Shown: piece by piece, positions 16,736-27,835 of the stretch
How the letters are laid out: each line of letters opens with the position of its first letter
Position numbering within the stretch: position 1 is the stretch's first letter
Assembly (NCBI RefSeq): GCF_015352455.1
Contig: NZ_JADKPN010000008.1
Coordinates: 124,001 to 188,000, forward strand
Direction: 5' to 3'
DNA length: 64,000 nucleotides
Source: Nocardioides islandensis
GTDB lineage: Bacteria; Actinomycetota; Actinomycetes; Propionibacteriales; Nocardioidaceae
Notes under the pieces: model-generated
What the model saw: the letters and a program-made list of their open reading frames with translations, nothing else
Database searches by the model: none
Told to the model about the DNA's origin: nothing
Position numbers and translations under genes: made by a program

Positions 16736-18826
16736 GTGCTCTTTCCACACGCCCGCGGTGCCGGGCAGGGTCGGACGACCCTCCTGCTCGACACCGCGGG
16801 CGATTCCCTGCCCCGGGTCACCTGGCTCGGGTACGACGCGGCCGCCGGCCCCATCACCGGCGTCACCGGCGGCCCGGCGATGCCGCTGCTCGGCGAGCAC
16901 GCGCACGGACGGTTCACCCGGCCGCACCTGCGTGGCCACCGCCGCGACGGCTCGTCCTGGAGCACCCGCTTCGCGCTCGTCGGTGTCGACGAGGCCGACG
17001 ACCGCTTGACCGTCCGGGCCGTCGACGAGGCCGCGGGGCTGGCGTTGCTCTACGAGCTGGAGTCCGTGGCCGGCGGCGGGCTGCGCGGCCGTGCCACGGT
17101 CACCAACACCGGGGCGGACGAGTACCTGGTCGACGGGCTCGAGGTCGTGCTGCCGCTGCCCGACGACCACGTCGAGCTGCTCGACCTCACCGGCCGTCAC
17201 GAGCGCGAACGGACGCCTCAGCGGCACCCCCTCGTCGACGGGCTGTGGCTGCGCGAGGGTCGGGGCGGCCGGCCCGGGCTGGACGCCGCCACGTACGTCG
17301 TCGCCGGCACGCCCGGGTTCTCCACCACGCAGGGTCGCGTGGTCGGGGTGCACGTCGGGTGGAGCGGCAACTCCGTGCTGCGCGCCGAGCGCTCGGCGGC
17401 CGAAGGCGCCACGATCGGCGGCGGCGAGCACCTGCTGCCGGGAGAGGTCGTCCTGCCGGCCGGGGCGTCGTACTCCTCGCCCTGGGTCTACGTCGCCGCC
17501 TCGCACGAGGGCCTCGACGGGCTGGCCGCGGCCTGGCACGGCTTCCAGCGCTCGCTGGCTGCGCATCCCGACCACCAGCCCGTCGTGCTGAACGTCTGGG
17601 AGGCGGTCTACTTCGACCACGACCTCGACCGGCTGAAGGAGATCGCCGACCGGGCCGCCCGCGTCGGCGTGGAGCGGTTCGTGCTCGACGACGGATGGTT
17701 CCACGACCGGCGCGACGACACCGCCGGGCTCGGCGACTGGGTCGTCGACGAGGAGGTCTGGCCCGACGGGCTGGACCCACTGGTCGAGCACGTGACCGGC
17801 CTGGGCATGGAGTTCGGGCTGTGGTTCGAGCCGGAGATGGTGAACCCCGACTCCGACCTGTTCCGCGAGCACCCCGAGTGGGTGCTGTCGGCGGGCGACC
17901 GGCTGCCGCTGGAGCACCGGCACCAGCAGGTCCTCGACCTGACCCGGCCGGAGGTCGTCGACCACCTGTTCGGCCGCGTCGACGCGGTGCTGGCGGCCCA
18001 CGCCATCTCCTTCGTCAAGTGGGACCACAACCGCGACCTGCTCGAGGCCGGGTCGGGCGCCCGGGCCGGTGCCCCTGCGGCGCGCGAGCAGACGCTGGCG
18101 TTCTACGAGCTGCTCGACCGGCTGCGCGCGGCGCACCCGTCGGTGGCGTGGGAGTCGTGCGCGTCGGGCGGCGGTCGCGTCGACCTCGGCGTCCTCGAAC
18201 GGGTGCAGCGCATCTGGACCTCGGACATGACCGACGCGTTGGCCCGGCAGCAGATCCAGCGGTGGACCACGCAGCTGGTGGCGCCCGAGTACGTCGGCGC
18301 GCACGTGTCCGCCACTCGCTCGCACACCACCGGACGGACGCTGTCGCTGGACTTCCGCTGCGCGACCGCGCTGTTCGGCGCGTTCGGCATCGAGTGGGAC
18401 CTCACCGAGGCCTCGGACGCCGACCTCTCGTGCCTGGCCGAGTGGGTGGAGCGGTTCAAGACCTACCGTCCGCTGCTGCACTCCGGCCGGGTCGTGCGCC
18501 CCGAGTCCAGCGACCCGGACGTGCTGCTGCACGGTGTCGTGTCCGAGCCGCTCGCGCTCGTGGCGCACGTCCAGCTCGACGAGTCCGCGCACAACCGCGG
18601 GGTGTGGGTGCGGGTGCCGGGGCTGGCTGGCGACGCGACGTACTCCCTCACCTGGGAGGGCCCGGTCGCCGACAAGGCGACCAGCATGTCGGTGAAGCCC
18701 TACGACGTCGGGCCGACGCGCGGCGAGCCGGTCACCGGCGCGGCGCTGGCGCGGCAGGGGTACTGGATGCCACGGATGCGGCCGGAGACCGTGACGCTGG
18801 TGCGGATCTCGCGCACTTCGGCCTGA
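16736..18826 (+). CDS. GH36 alpha-galactosidase
   Basis: A 696-residue alpha-galactosidase without signal peptide, hence acting in the cytoplasm on imported melibiose- or raffinose-type sugars. It has an N-terminal beta-supersandwich, a catalytic barrel beginning near PVVLNVWEAVYFDHD, and a C-terminal beta domain. The nucleophile is Asp430 in FVKWDHNRDL and the acid/base is Asp497 in RIWTSDMTDA. VLDDGWFHDRRDD and WFEPEMVNPDSDL are further GH36 motifs. GTG 16736 lies 7 bp after the permease stop; no better start is visible. It completes the operon and defines the probable substrate class. Confidence 0.93.
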   Translation: MLFPHARGAGQGRTTLLLDTAGDSLPRVTWLGYDAAAGPITGVTGGPAMPLLGEHAHGRFTRPHLRGHRRDGSSWSTRFALVGVDEADDRLTVRAVDEAAGLALLYELESVAGGGLRGRATVTNTGADEYLVDGLEVVLPLPDDHVELLDLTGRHERERTPQRHPLVDGLWLREGRGGRPGLDAATYVVAGTPGFSTTQGRVVGVHVGWSGNSVLRAERSAAEGATIGGGEHLLPGEVVLPAGASYSSPWVYVAASHEGLDGLAAAWHGFQRSLAAHPDHQPVVLNVWEAVYFDHDLDRLKEIADRAARVGVERFVLDDGWFHDRRDDTAGLGDWVVDEEVWPDGLDPLVEHVTGLGMEFGLWFEPEMVNPDSDLFREHPEWVLSAGDRLPLEHRHQQVLDLTRPEVVDHLFGRVDAVLAAHAISFVKWDHNRDLLEAGSGARAGAPAAREQTLAFYELLDRLRAAHPSVAWESCASGGGRVDLGVLERVQRIWTSDMTDALARQQIQRWTTQLVAPEYVGAHVSATRSHTTGRTLSLDFRCATALFGAFGIEWDLTEASDADLSCLAEWVERFKTYRPLLHSGRVVRPESSDPDVLLHGVVSEPLALVAHVQLDESAHNRGVWVRVPGLAGDATYSLTWEGPVADKATSMSVKPYDVGPTRGEPVTGAALARQGYWMPRMRPETVTLVRISRTSA

Positions 18827-18851
18827 CCTGTGGCGTCGTTCCTGCCGCTTT

Positions 18852-18871
18852 GGCGTCGTTGCAACGACGCC
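18852..18871. terminator. 20-bp perfect palindrome (convergent region)
   Basis: GGCGTCGTTGCAACGACGCC is fully self-complementary. The left half TGGCGTCGTT also occurs as a direct repeat exactly 20 bp upstream (18831-18840). Located after the alpha-galactosidase stop. Confidence 0.5.
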
Positions 18872-18881
18872 GAACGTCCGG

Positions 18882-18903
18882 GATACCCGCTCGAGCGGGT
18901 ATC
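18882..18903. terminator. 22-bp perfect palindrome before the DUF1707 stop
   Basis: GATACCCGCTC is followed directly by its reverse complement with no spacer (18882-18892 and 18893-18903). With the preceding palindrome it fills the 82-bp convergent gap and probably halts transcription from both sides. Confidence 0.5.
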
Positions 18904-18908
18904 GCGAC

Positions 18909-19547
18909 CTAGTACGTCCCGAGGATCTTCTTCGGCGTGCCCGGGGGCGGCAGGCGGCGGACGTTGACGCTGGCCATCAGGGCGAAGCCCTTGACCCGGA
19001 CGATCGGGGAGTCCGGGCCGAGCAGGGCGGGCGTCTTGTCCTTGGCCTGGTGGAACTCGCCCATGACCGGGACGCCGGTGACGACGACGTGGGTGCCGGC
19101 GTCGACGATGACGCTCACCTCACCCATGATCGCGTTGGCCGTGATCGTGATGTCGCGCTCGGCGAAGGTCGCGGCGCGCAGGTCGAGGGTGACGCTGCCC
19201 ATCAGGGAGAACGCCGTGTGCGAGGCCGGCACCAGCCACGCGCCCTGGCGCTTGCACTCCCCCATCACCGCGATCGAGGAGTTGTGCGACGTCGTCGCGG
19301 GCAGGACCTCGCGCTTGGGCACCGGGCTCTTCGCGACCGGGTGCTGCTGGTGGTGCGCCGGCAGGTCGACGGTGATCGGGACCAGGTCGGCGTACGTCTT
19401 GGCGGCGTACGTCGCCTCCAGCCGCTCGTCGAGCTCGTCGAGGTCGATGCGCCCGTCGCCCGCCGCCTCGCGCAGGATCTCCGCGACCTTGTGCCGGTCC
19501 TCGTCGGAGACCCGCAGCAGGGCGGGGTCGTGGGGTTGCATCGACAT
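18909..19547 (-). CDS. DUF1707 (SHOCT-like) protein with LiaF-like C-terminus
   Basis: A 212-residue protein. The N-terminal 55 residues (LLRVSDEDRHKVAEILREAAGDGRIDLDELDERL, then AAKTYADL) are the actinobacterial DUF1707 domain. After a linker, a beta-rich domain with TAFSLMGSVTLDLRAATF, NAIMGEVSVIV and GVPVMGEF resembles the LiaF/DUF2154 fold linked to cell-envelope stress sensing. No membrane helix is present. ATG 19547 follows TAGGCT (minus strand, 19554-19559) by 6 nt; the TAG of that hexamer is the stop codon of the preceding gene. Confidence 0.8.
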   Translation of the reverse strand: MSMQPHDPALLRVSDEDRHKVAEILREAAGDGRIDLDELDERLEATYAAKTYADLVPITVDLPAHHQQHPVAKSPVPKREVLPATTSHNSSIAVMGECKRQGAWLVPASHTAFSLMGSVTLDLRAATFAERDITITANAIMGEVSVIVDAGTHVVVTGVPVMGEFHQAKDKTPALLGPDSPIVRVKGFALMASVNVRRLPPPGTPKKILGTY

Positions 19548-19556
19548 GGTCCAAGC

Positions 19557-20585
19557 CTACGACTTGCGCGCGACGAGGATGTCGCGCCGGATCGACTGGT
19601 CGACGCGGTGCTCGAGGGCCAGGTACGGGCCGTCGTCGAGAGGGTCGAGGCCGGCGCCCGCGAGGATCTCGAGGGCGGCCGGCCGTCCCGCGACCTTCAC
19701 GTTCCAGGCGATGCCCATCGCGCCGCCGGGTCGCAGCAGCTCGGCCCAGACGGGTACGGCGTCGCGCAGCAGGTCGAGCGGGCTCCGCGCGAGCGCACCG
19801 CCCGATCGGCTGCCGTGCTGGACTCCGTAGGGGGCGTCGGTGACGACGGCGTCGAAGCCTGCCGCGCCGTGCACCCGGCGGGCGTTGAGGGTGTCGGTGT
19901 TCGCGTAGTCGACGGAGATGGCCACGCTCGCCTTCCACTCCTCCCTGGTCGCTCCGACCATCGCCTGGAAGCGGCGGCCGAGCCGGGCTCCGTCGCGGCG
20001 CAGCGGGTTCACGTCGACCGAGTGCTTCAGGCGCTTGTCCTTGAGCCACTGCCGCAGGAACGCGGCGTACGCCTCGAAGTCGCGCTCGTCGACGTCGACG
20101 CCGGCGGCGTGCCAGCCGTTCATCAGCACCTGGTTGAGGGTGGTGCCGCGGCCGCACATCGGGTCCAGGACGCGGAGCGGGCCGTCGCGCTGCGCGCCGC
20201 TCCAGACGGTGACGTTGAGCAGGAGCTTGGTGAAGACCTCGTTGGTCTTGCCGGAGTACTTGAGGATCGTCAGCAGGTCGTCGTCGAACCGGTCCCGTCG
20301 TGGGAGCTCGACCGGCCTGAGGGCGTCGCCGTCCTTCTCGAACAGGGCCATCGCGGTGGAGACGTCGCCGAGGTAGGTGAGGTCGTCGTCGGTCAGGTCG
20401 GCGTCGAACGTGAGGTACGCGACGCCGGCGATCCGGGTGGGCGCGGCCGGGCCCAGCCGCCCCTGGAGCCGGGTACGCGCGAGGACGCCGAGCTCGGCGA
20501 CCGTGAGCTCCTGGGAGGCCTGCGCGTAGACGCGGTTGGCCGACGGGTGCACGAGGAGGGCGTACCGGTGACTGCCTGGGGGCAC
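19557..20585 (-). CDS. TRM11-like SAM-dependent methyltransferase
   Basis: A 342-residue methyltransferase. Motif I is [14 protein letters not shown] (about residue 140) and motif IV is [15 protein letters not shown] (about 247), as in TRM11/THUMP-type RNA base methyltransferases. Most relatives have D-P-P-Y where this has D-A-P-Y. The N-terminal 100 residues are poorly conserved and I see no clear THUMP domain. Probable role: guanine-N2 methylation of RNA (inference). GTG 20585 follows CAGACT (20593-20598 minus) by 7 nt. Confidence 0.72.
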   Translation of the reverse strand: MPPGSHRYALLVHPSANRVYAQASQELTVAELGVLARTRLQGRLGPAAPTRIAGVAYLTFDADLTDDDLTYLGDVSTAMALFEKDGDALRPVELPRRDRFDDDLLTILKYSGKTNEVFTKLLLNVTVWSGAQRDGPLRVLDPMCGRGTTLNQVLMNGWHAAGVDVDERDFEAYAAFLRQWLKDKRLKHSVDVNPLRRDGARLGRRFQAMVGATREEWKASVAISVDYANTDTLNARRVHGAAGFDAVVTDAPYGVQHGSRSGGALARSPLDLLRDAVPVWAELLRPGGAMGIAWNVKVAGRPAALEILAGAGLDPLDDGPYLALEHRVDQSIRRDILVARKS

Positions 20586-20614
20586 GGTGCTCAGTCTGGA
20601 CTAGCGTGCGGACC

Positions 20615-22301
<1,687 letters not shown>

Positions 22302-22303
<2 letters not shown>

Positions 22304-22433
22304 GTTGCGTCCCCGGCACCGCCGAGTTGCGTCCCCGGCACCGTCGAGTTGCGCCCCCGGTACCGCCGAGTTGCGCCCCCGGTACCGCCGAGGTGCGCCC
22401 CCGGTACCGCCGAGTTGCGCCCCCGGCACGAAG
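22302..22433 (+). repeat. Array of six 22-bp direct repeats
   Basis: Units begin at 22302, 22324, 22346, 22368, 22390 and 22412; the consensus is GAGTTGCGCCCCCGGTACCG plus CC. Units 3 and 4 are identical; units 1 and 2 have T at position 9 and CACC, and the last unit ends in CACGAAG. The GA of the fumarase stop TGA are the first bases of unit 1. Confidence 0.95.
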
Positions 22434-22444
22434 CACGTCCCGCA

Positions 22445-22510
22445 GGCGCAACTCGCACGTACCCGAGGCGCAACTCGCACGTACCCGGGGCGCAACTCGC
22501 ACGTACCCTG
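22445..22510 (-). repeat. Array of three inverted 22-bp repeats
   Basis: Units of GGCGCAACTCGCACGTACCC plus two bases begin at 22445, 22467 and 22489. Read on the minus strand they start GAGTTGCGCC, the same 10-bp core as the upstream array, but with a different second half (GGGTACGTGC instead of CCCGGTACCG). The two arrays face each other across 11 bp. Confidence 0.95.
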
Positions 22511-22529
22511 ATGGCGCGTCCCGGGCGCG

Positions 22530-22551
22530 TTGTCCCGGGGCCCAGGGACAA
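22530..22551. promoter_or_regulatory. Inverted repeat before the spermidine-synthase-like gene
   Basis: TTGTCCC (22530-22536) and GGGACAA (22545-22551) flank 8 nt. The right arm runs into AAAGGGG, a possible ribosome-binding site, so the structure could be an operator or hide the translation signal. Confidence 0.4.
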
Positions 22552-22579
22552 AGGGGCACACCTGCTCGTTGGACCCGAC

Positions 22580-23247
22580 ATGGAGGTCGCCCGCGCGGAG
22601 TCCGGGCGCGGCGAGCTGGTCCTGCGTGCGCGGGAGGACGGTGTGCTCGAGCTGCGCGCGAACGGCGTGTTCGTGATGGACACCGCCGAGACGACCAGCG
22701 AGCGGGCGCTCGCCACTGAGGCGCTGCGCCGCCACGACGACCCCCGGACCGTCCTCGTCGGCGGTCTCGGCCTCGGCTTCACCCTCGCCGAGGTGCTCGC
22801 GGACGACCGCGTCCGGAGCGTCGTGGTCGCCGAGATCGAGCCGGCCCTGGTCGGGTGGCTGCGCGAGGGCACCGTCCCGCACGGCCCTGCCCTGCTGTCC
22901 GACCCTCGTGTGGAGGTGGCCGAAGGCGACGTCGCGGACGTCCTGGCCGCCGCCGAGTCGGCGTACGACCTGGTCCTGCTGGACGTCGACAACGGTCCCG
23001 GGTACCTCGTCCACGAGGCCAACGCGGCGCTCTACGGCGCCGGGCTCCTCGCGGCCACGCGGCGCGCCATCAGGCCGGGCGGACTGTGCGTCGTGTGGTC
23101 GGCGGCGCGCGATGAGACCCTCGGGAAGACGATGACGCGCGTGTTCGGGGAGGCCGAGGAGGCGGCGTACGACGTGGACCTCCAGGGCCGCGACGAGCAG
23201 TACTGGCTGTACTGGTCCCGGCGCGGGCCGCGGGTACGTTCGACCTC

Positions 23248-23251
<4 letters not shown>
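22580..23251 (+). CDS. Spermidine synthase-like methyltransferase-fold protein
   Basis: A 223-residue protein with a Rossmann core: [43 protein letters not shown] and [15 protein letters not shown]. This resembles SpeE-like aminopropyltransferases, but it is short and the GGG and catalytic D-motifs are degenerate (GGLGLG, DVDNGP), so spermidine synthesis is doubtful. The start is uncertain: ATG 22580 is used; ATG 22511, directly at the edge of the inverted repeat array, would add 23 residues. It overlaps fumC by ATGA, implying coupled translation. Confidence 0.68.
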
Positions 23252-24631
<1,380 letters not shown>

Positions 24632-24639
<8 letters not shown>

Positions 24640-25351
24640 ACCAACCGTGAGGATCGACGACCCGGCGCACGTCCGGGCCCAGTACCTGACCGAGGAACAT
24701 CTGGAGACCCGACGTTCGGTGTGGCACCCCACCGCCGACGGCCGTGACCCCGCGACCGAGGCGCTGGCCGCCATCGTGGCCGAGAACCCGTTGCGGGTGC
24801 TCGAGGTCGGCCCCGGCACCGGCATGTTCGCCGTGCGGCTGGCCGCGGCGCTGCCGCACGCCTCGCTGACCACCATCGACCAGTCCGAGCGCTTCGTCGA
24901 GATGACCCGCGCGCGCGGCATCGACTCGCGGGTCGGCGACGCGCAGGACCTGCCGTACGCCGACGAGTCCTTCGACGCGGTGGCGGCGATGTGGATGCTG
25001 TACCACGTGCCCGACGTCGACCGGGCGATCGCCGAGGTACGTCGCGTGCTGCGACCCGGCGGCCTCTTCGTCGCGGTGACCAACGGCGACGGCCACGTGG
25101 CCGAGCTGCGGGTCGAGGCCGGCGGCGAGCCCGTCGTGACGGCGTTCAGCAGCCAGAACGGCGAGGAGCAGCTGCGCCGCCACTTCGCCGAGGTCGAGCG
25201 GATCGACCTGGTGCCGCAGGCGATCTTCCTCGACAGCGAGGCCGCGCTGGCCTACCTCCGCTCCTCCGACGAGCCGGTCGAGTGGCGGCTCGAGGAGTTC
25301 ACCGAGCCGCGCGCCTACGACGGCGAGGCGACGATCTTCCTGTGTCGCTGA
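24632..25351 (+). CDS. Class I SAM-dependent methyltransferase
   Basis: A 239-residue UbiE/MenG-like methyltransferase. Motif I is [17 protein letters not shown], motif [14 protein letters not shown], then [16 protein letters not shown] and [13 protein letters not shown]. Substrate unknown. GTG 24632 lies inside the fumC 3' end, which argues for co-expression with fumC. A strong convergent hairpin (25381-25420) follows. Confidence 0.82.
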
Positions 25352-25380
25352 CGGTGTCGCTGATGGGGCACCCGGTGGCC

Positions 25381-25420
25381 GCCGCTGGCCCCGCCCCGGG
25401 AGCGTGGCGGGGCCAGCGGC
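25381..25420. terminator. Bidirectional terminator hairpin
   Basis: A perfect 15-bp stem GCCGCTGGCCCCGCC (25381-25395) with its complement (25406-25420) around a 10-nt loop, between two convergent genes. Confidence 0.75.
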
Positions 25421-25469
25421 TGCGACTCGGCTGACCGCCCCCCGGGTTCCGAGGGCCGGTCGGCAGAGC

Positions 25470-26786
25470 TCACGAGACGGTCAGCACCGCCTTGTAGGGA
25501 ACCGGCTTCGAGACGTTGCCGGCGCGGTCGGTCGAGGTGGCCCTGAGGAGCAGGGTGCCCTTCTTCAGGCCGCTGAGGCGGACGCTCCAGGCGCCCTTGG
25601 CGTCGACGGTGGCGACGGCGGCCTTGGCGCGCTTCCAGGCCTTGGCCTTGGTCGCGGCCTTGAGCCAGGTCTTGGCGGTGGCCTTGTAGAAGTACCAGTT
25701 CACGCCGCGCTTCTGCACCGCCAGGACCGACGCGCTGGCGGCGCCGGTGCCCTTGACGTCGGTCGCGGTGCCGAGCAGCTTCCTCCAGGAAGCGACCTCG
25801 TCGGCCACGCCCTTCTTGGGCAGCGTCAGCTTGACGACGGGAGCCACCGTGTCGGCGGCGACGACCACGCCCTGCGCGGCGACCTGGCCGGTGTTGCCGG
25901 CCTCGTCCTTGAGGACCACCTGCGGGGTGTAGGACCCGGGGGCGGCGTACACGTGGGTGAGGCTCACGCCGGCCGGCCAGGCCTGCACGGCGCTGCCGTC
26001 GCCCCAGCTGACCCACCGTTGCACGTACTGCGCCGGGCTGAAGTCGTCACTGAGCGCGGTCTGGGTGACCGCGACCGTCGTGAGCGCGACCCACGCCGCG
26101 GCCGGGCTCGTGGTGAAGGTACCGGTGGGCGGGGTCTTGTCGCCGGGCACGATCGGCGGCACCACGACGACCCGGGTGTTGCCGTCCGCGTCCTTGAGCG
26201 TGACGGTCGGCCGGTACAGCCCGTCGGCGGCGTACAGGTGGCTGATCGTGTTGCCGTTCTTCCACGCCTCCGCGACGGAACCGTCCCCCCAGTCCACCGT
26301 GCGCGTCACCTGGCCGATCGGCCCGTCGTCGGTGAGCGAGGTCTGGGTGATGGTGCCGGTGCGGTCCACCCATGACGACGTGTACGTGCCGTCCGGTGCG
26401 CTGAGGTCGATGACGGCCTGGGTGATGGTGGCCGTCGGACCGGGTCGCTGGTTCACACCGGTCACCGAGAGGCGCACCGACGTGATCCCGTCCAGGTTCA
26501 CCGAGGTGGACCACGAGGTGGTTCCCACGCTGGCCGCGGCCAGCTGGGCACCCGTCGTCGCGTTGGCCAGGACGACGGAGTACGTCGTGGCGTTGCTCGC
26601 CGCCGTCCACGTGGCGCTGACATGCCAGTTGGCGGCGGGCTTGGTGAGCGTCATGGCCAGGTTCGTGACAGGACCTGGCTTAACGGGAGGCTTGGCGAGT
26701 GCAGGTCCGGGCGCCGAGACCGCCAGCAGCAGCCCCGCGAGGGCGAGGGCGGGCGCCGTCAGGCGGCGAAGTCCGAAGGTTGACAT
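25470..26786 (-). CDS. Secreted protein with Fn3-like and PKD domains
   Basis: A 438-residue exported protein with a Sec signal peptide (cleavage near SAPGPALA, about residue 31). It carries a fibronectin-III-like N-terminal domain and two PKD-type repeats, each with the WGDGS motif (RTVDWGDGSVAEAW and RWVSWGDGSAVQAW) and SHLYAADG/THVYAAPGSY. A Lys/Ala-rich region (about residues 350-400, AKTWLKAATKAKAWKRAKAA) precedes a C-terminal beta domain. Probable role: extracellular adhesion or carbohydrate contact; no enzyme domain. ATG 26786 follows CACCCT (26794-26799 minus) by 7 nt. Confidence 0.82.
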   Translation of the reverse strand: MSTFGLRRLTAPALALAGLLLAVSAPGPALAKPPVKPGPVTNLAMTLTKPAANWHVSATWTAASNATTYSVVLANATTGAQLAAASVGTTSWSTSVNLDGITSVRLSVTGVNQRPGPTATITQAVIDLSAPDGTYTSSWVDRTGTITQTSLTDDGPIGQVTRTVDWGDGSVAEAWKNGNTISHLYAADGLYRPTVTLKDADGNTRVVVVPPIVPGDKTPPTGTFTTSPAAAWVALTTVAVTQTALSDDFSPAQYVQRWVSWGDGSAVQAWPAGVSLTHVYAAPGSYTPQVVLKDEAGNTGQVAAQGVVVAADTVAPVVKLTLPKKGVADEVASWRKLLGTATDVKGTGAASASVLAVQKRGVNWYFYKATAKTWLKAATKAKAWKRAKAAVATVDAKGAWSVRLSGLKKGTLLLRATSTDRAGNVSKPVPYKAVLTVS

Positions 26787-26849
26787 GCCCGCAAGGGTGG
26801 CGATGTCAAGGCTGGTCCGGACCAGGAATGCAAGAACTTCAGGTGGTGG

Positions 26850-27581
26850 TCAGTACCACCCGCGGCCCTGCTTGAAGCTCCACGCTCCACACGGGCTGCC
26901 GTAGCGGTCCTGGATGTACCCGAGACCCCAACGGATCTGGGTCACCGGGTTGGTGGCCCAGTCGGCGCCCTCGGAGCTCATCTTCGAACCGGGCAGGGCC
27001 TGCGGGATGCCGTAGGCCGAGGAGTGCGGGTTGTCGGCGTTGACGCGCCAACCGCTCTCGCTCATCCAGAGGGAGTCCAGGCAGCCGAACTGGTCGGCGC
27101 CGTAGCCGAACTCCGCCAGCAGCGCCCGGGCGATGGTGCGCGGGTCCGCGTCGGCGAGGTTCTGGCTGCCCGTCACAGCGGGACCGGAGGCCACGGCGAG
27201 GGTCGTGGCCTTGTCGCGGTCGACGCTGTCGCGGCGGTCCGAGCGGGACAGCGGCGCGCGGGCCCGTGCGGCCAGCTGCTCGGCGGTCAGCGGCGTCGTC
27301 GACGACTGGCCAGACGACTGGTTCGCGGCCGCAGCGAGGTCGCCGGCCGCGTCCATGACCGGGGAGCCGGCGGACAGCACACCGCCGCCCACCACCACCG
27401 CAGTCGCCATGGAAGCCAGGCCACCGGTGATCGTCGCCGTCTTGATCGCCCGGCGTGCGCTCGCGTGGTCACGCGGCGCGACGTGCCGGGCGGCGGCGTG
27501 CGACCCGCCCGCGGTGCGAGGGGTCGACGACGGCGCGCCGGAGGCGCGGTCGCTCCGGGAGGCGCGATGAGAAGAGCTCAC
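26850..27581 (-). CDS. Secreted transglycosylase-like cell-wall protein
   Basis: A 243-residue protein with a basic, Ser/Ala-rich cytoplasmic start, one membrane segment (about residues 48-72), a low-complexity linker, and a C-terminal lysozyme-like domain: LLAEFGYGADQFGCLDSLWMSESGWRVNADN then YGIPQALPGSKM and WGLGYIQDRYGSPCGAW. The Glu in SESGW matches the catalytic Glu of transglycosylase-like and aggregation-promoting-factor C-terminal domains. It would act on peptidoglycan outside the cell. GTG 27581 follows GACCTT (27588-27593) by 6 nt, a weak leaderless call. Upstream lies a folded 48-bp element. Confidence 0.8.
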   Translation of the reverse strand: MSSSHRASRSDRASGAPSSTPRTAGGSHAAARHVAPRDHASARRAIKTATITGGLASMATAVVVGGGVLSAGSPVMDAAGDLAAAANQSSGQSSTTPLTAEQLAARARAPLSRSDRRDSVDRDKATTLAVASGPAVTGSQNLADADPRTIARALLAEFGYGADQFGCLDSLWMSESGWRVNADNPHSSAYGIPQALPGSKMSSEGADWATNPVTQIRWGLGYIQDRYGSPCGAWSFKQGRGWY

Positions 27582-27644
27582 AGGGGAAAGGTCTCGGGTC
27601 GACGTCAGGGACAGGGGACTGCTGAATCGATCAAGTACGCGGCC

Positions 27645-27692
27645 GTCCCGCACTGGCCCAGTCGCCAAGTCTGGGTCGCCAGGTCACGGGAC
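27645..27692 (-). other. Nested stem-loop upstream of the transglycosylase-like gene
   Basis: On the minus strand three stems nest: GTCCCG/CGGGAC outermost, CTGG/CCAG, and CCCAG/CTGGG innermost around acttggcga. It lies 64-111 bp before GTG 27581. It is part of a 254-bp gene-free stretch (27582-27835). It does not match riboswitch cores I know. Confidence 0.45.
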
Positions 27693-27798
27693 GATCACGC
27701 CACCTTGCCGGGAATCCGGACCGGTCGGCAAAACAACGGACAAGAAAACCCCAGGCCCGAAGGTAACAATTCGCACCACAGGTCACACGCGCCACGGC

Positions 27799-27824
27799 AG
27801 CCCCGCCCGTCACCGAGCGGGGCT
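27799..27824 (-). terminator. Terminator of phoH
   Basis: AGCCCCGC (27799-27806) pairs with GCGGGGCT (27817-27824) over a 10-nt loop, 12 bp past the phoH stop on the minus strand. Confidence 0.65.
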
Positions 27825-27835
27825 CGCCGCGGTGC

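Noticed and set aside
27762..27785. MtrA-like boxes (GGTAAC and GGTCAC half-sites)
   Set aside because: The spacing between half-sites does not match the known direct-repeat pattern, and short GTNAC matches are common by chance.
27582..27835. c-di-AMP (ydaO-yuaA) riboswitch before the transglycosylase-like gene
   Set aside because: The conserved core segments known from rpf-type leaders are not present; only generic nested stems are seen.
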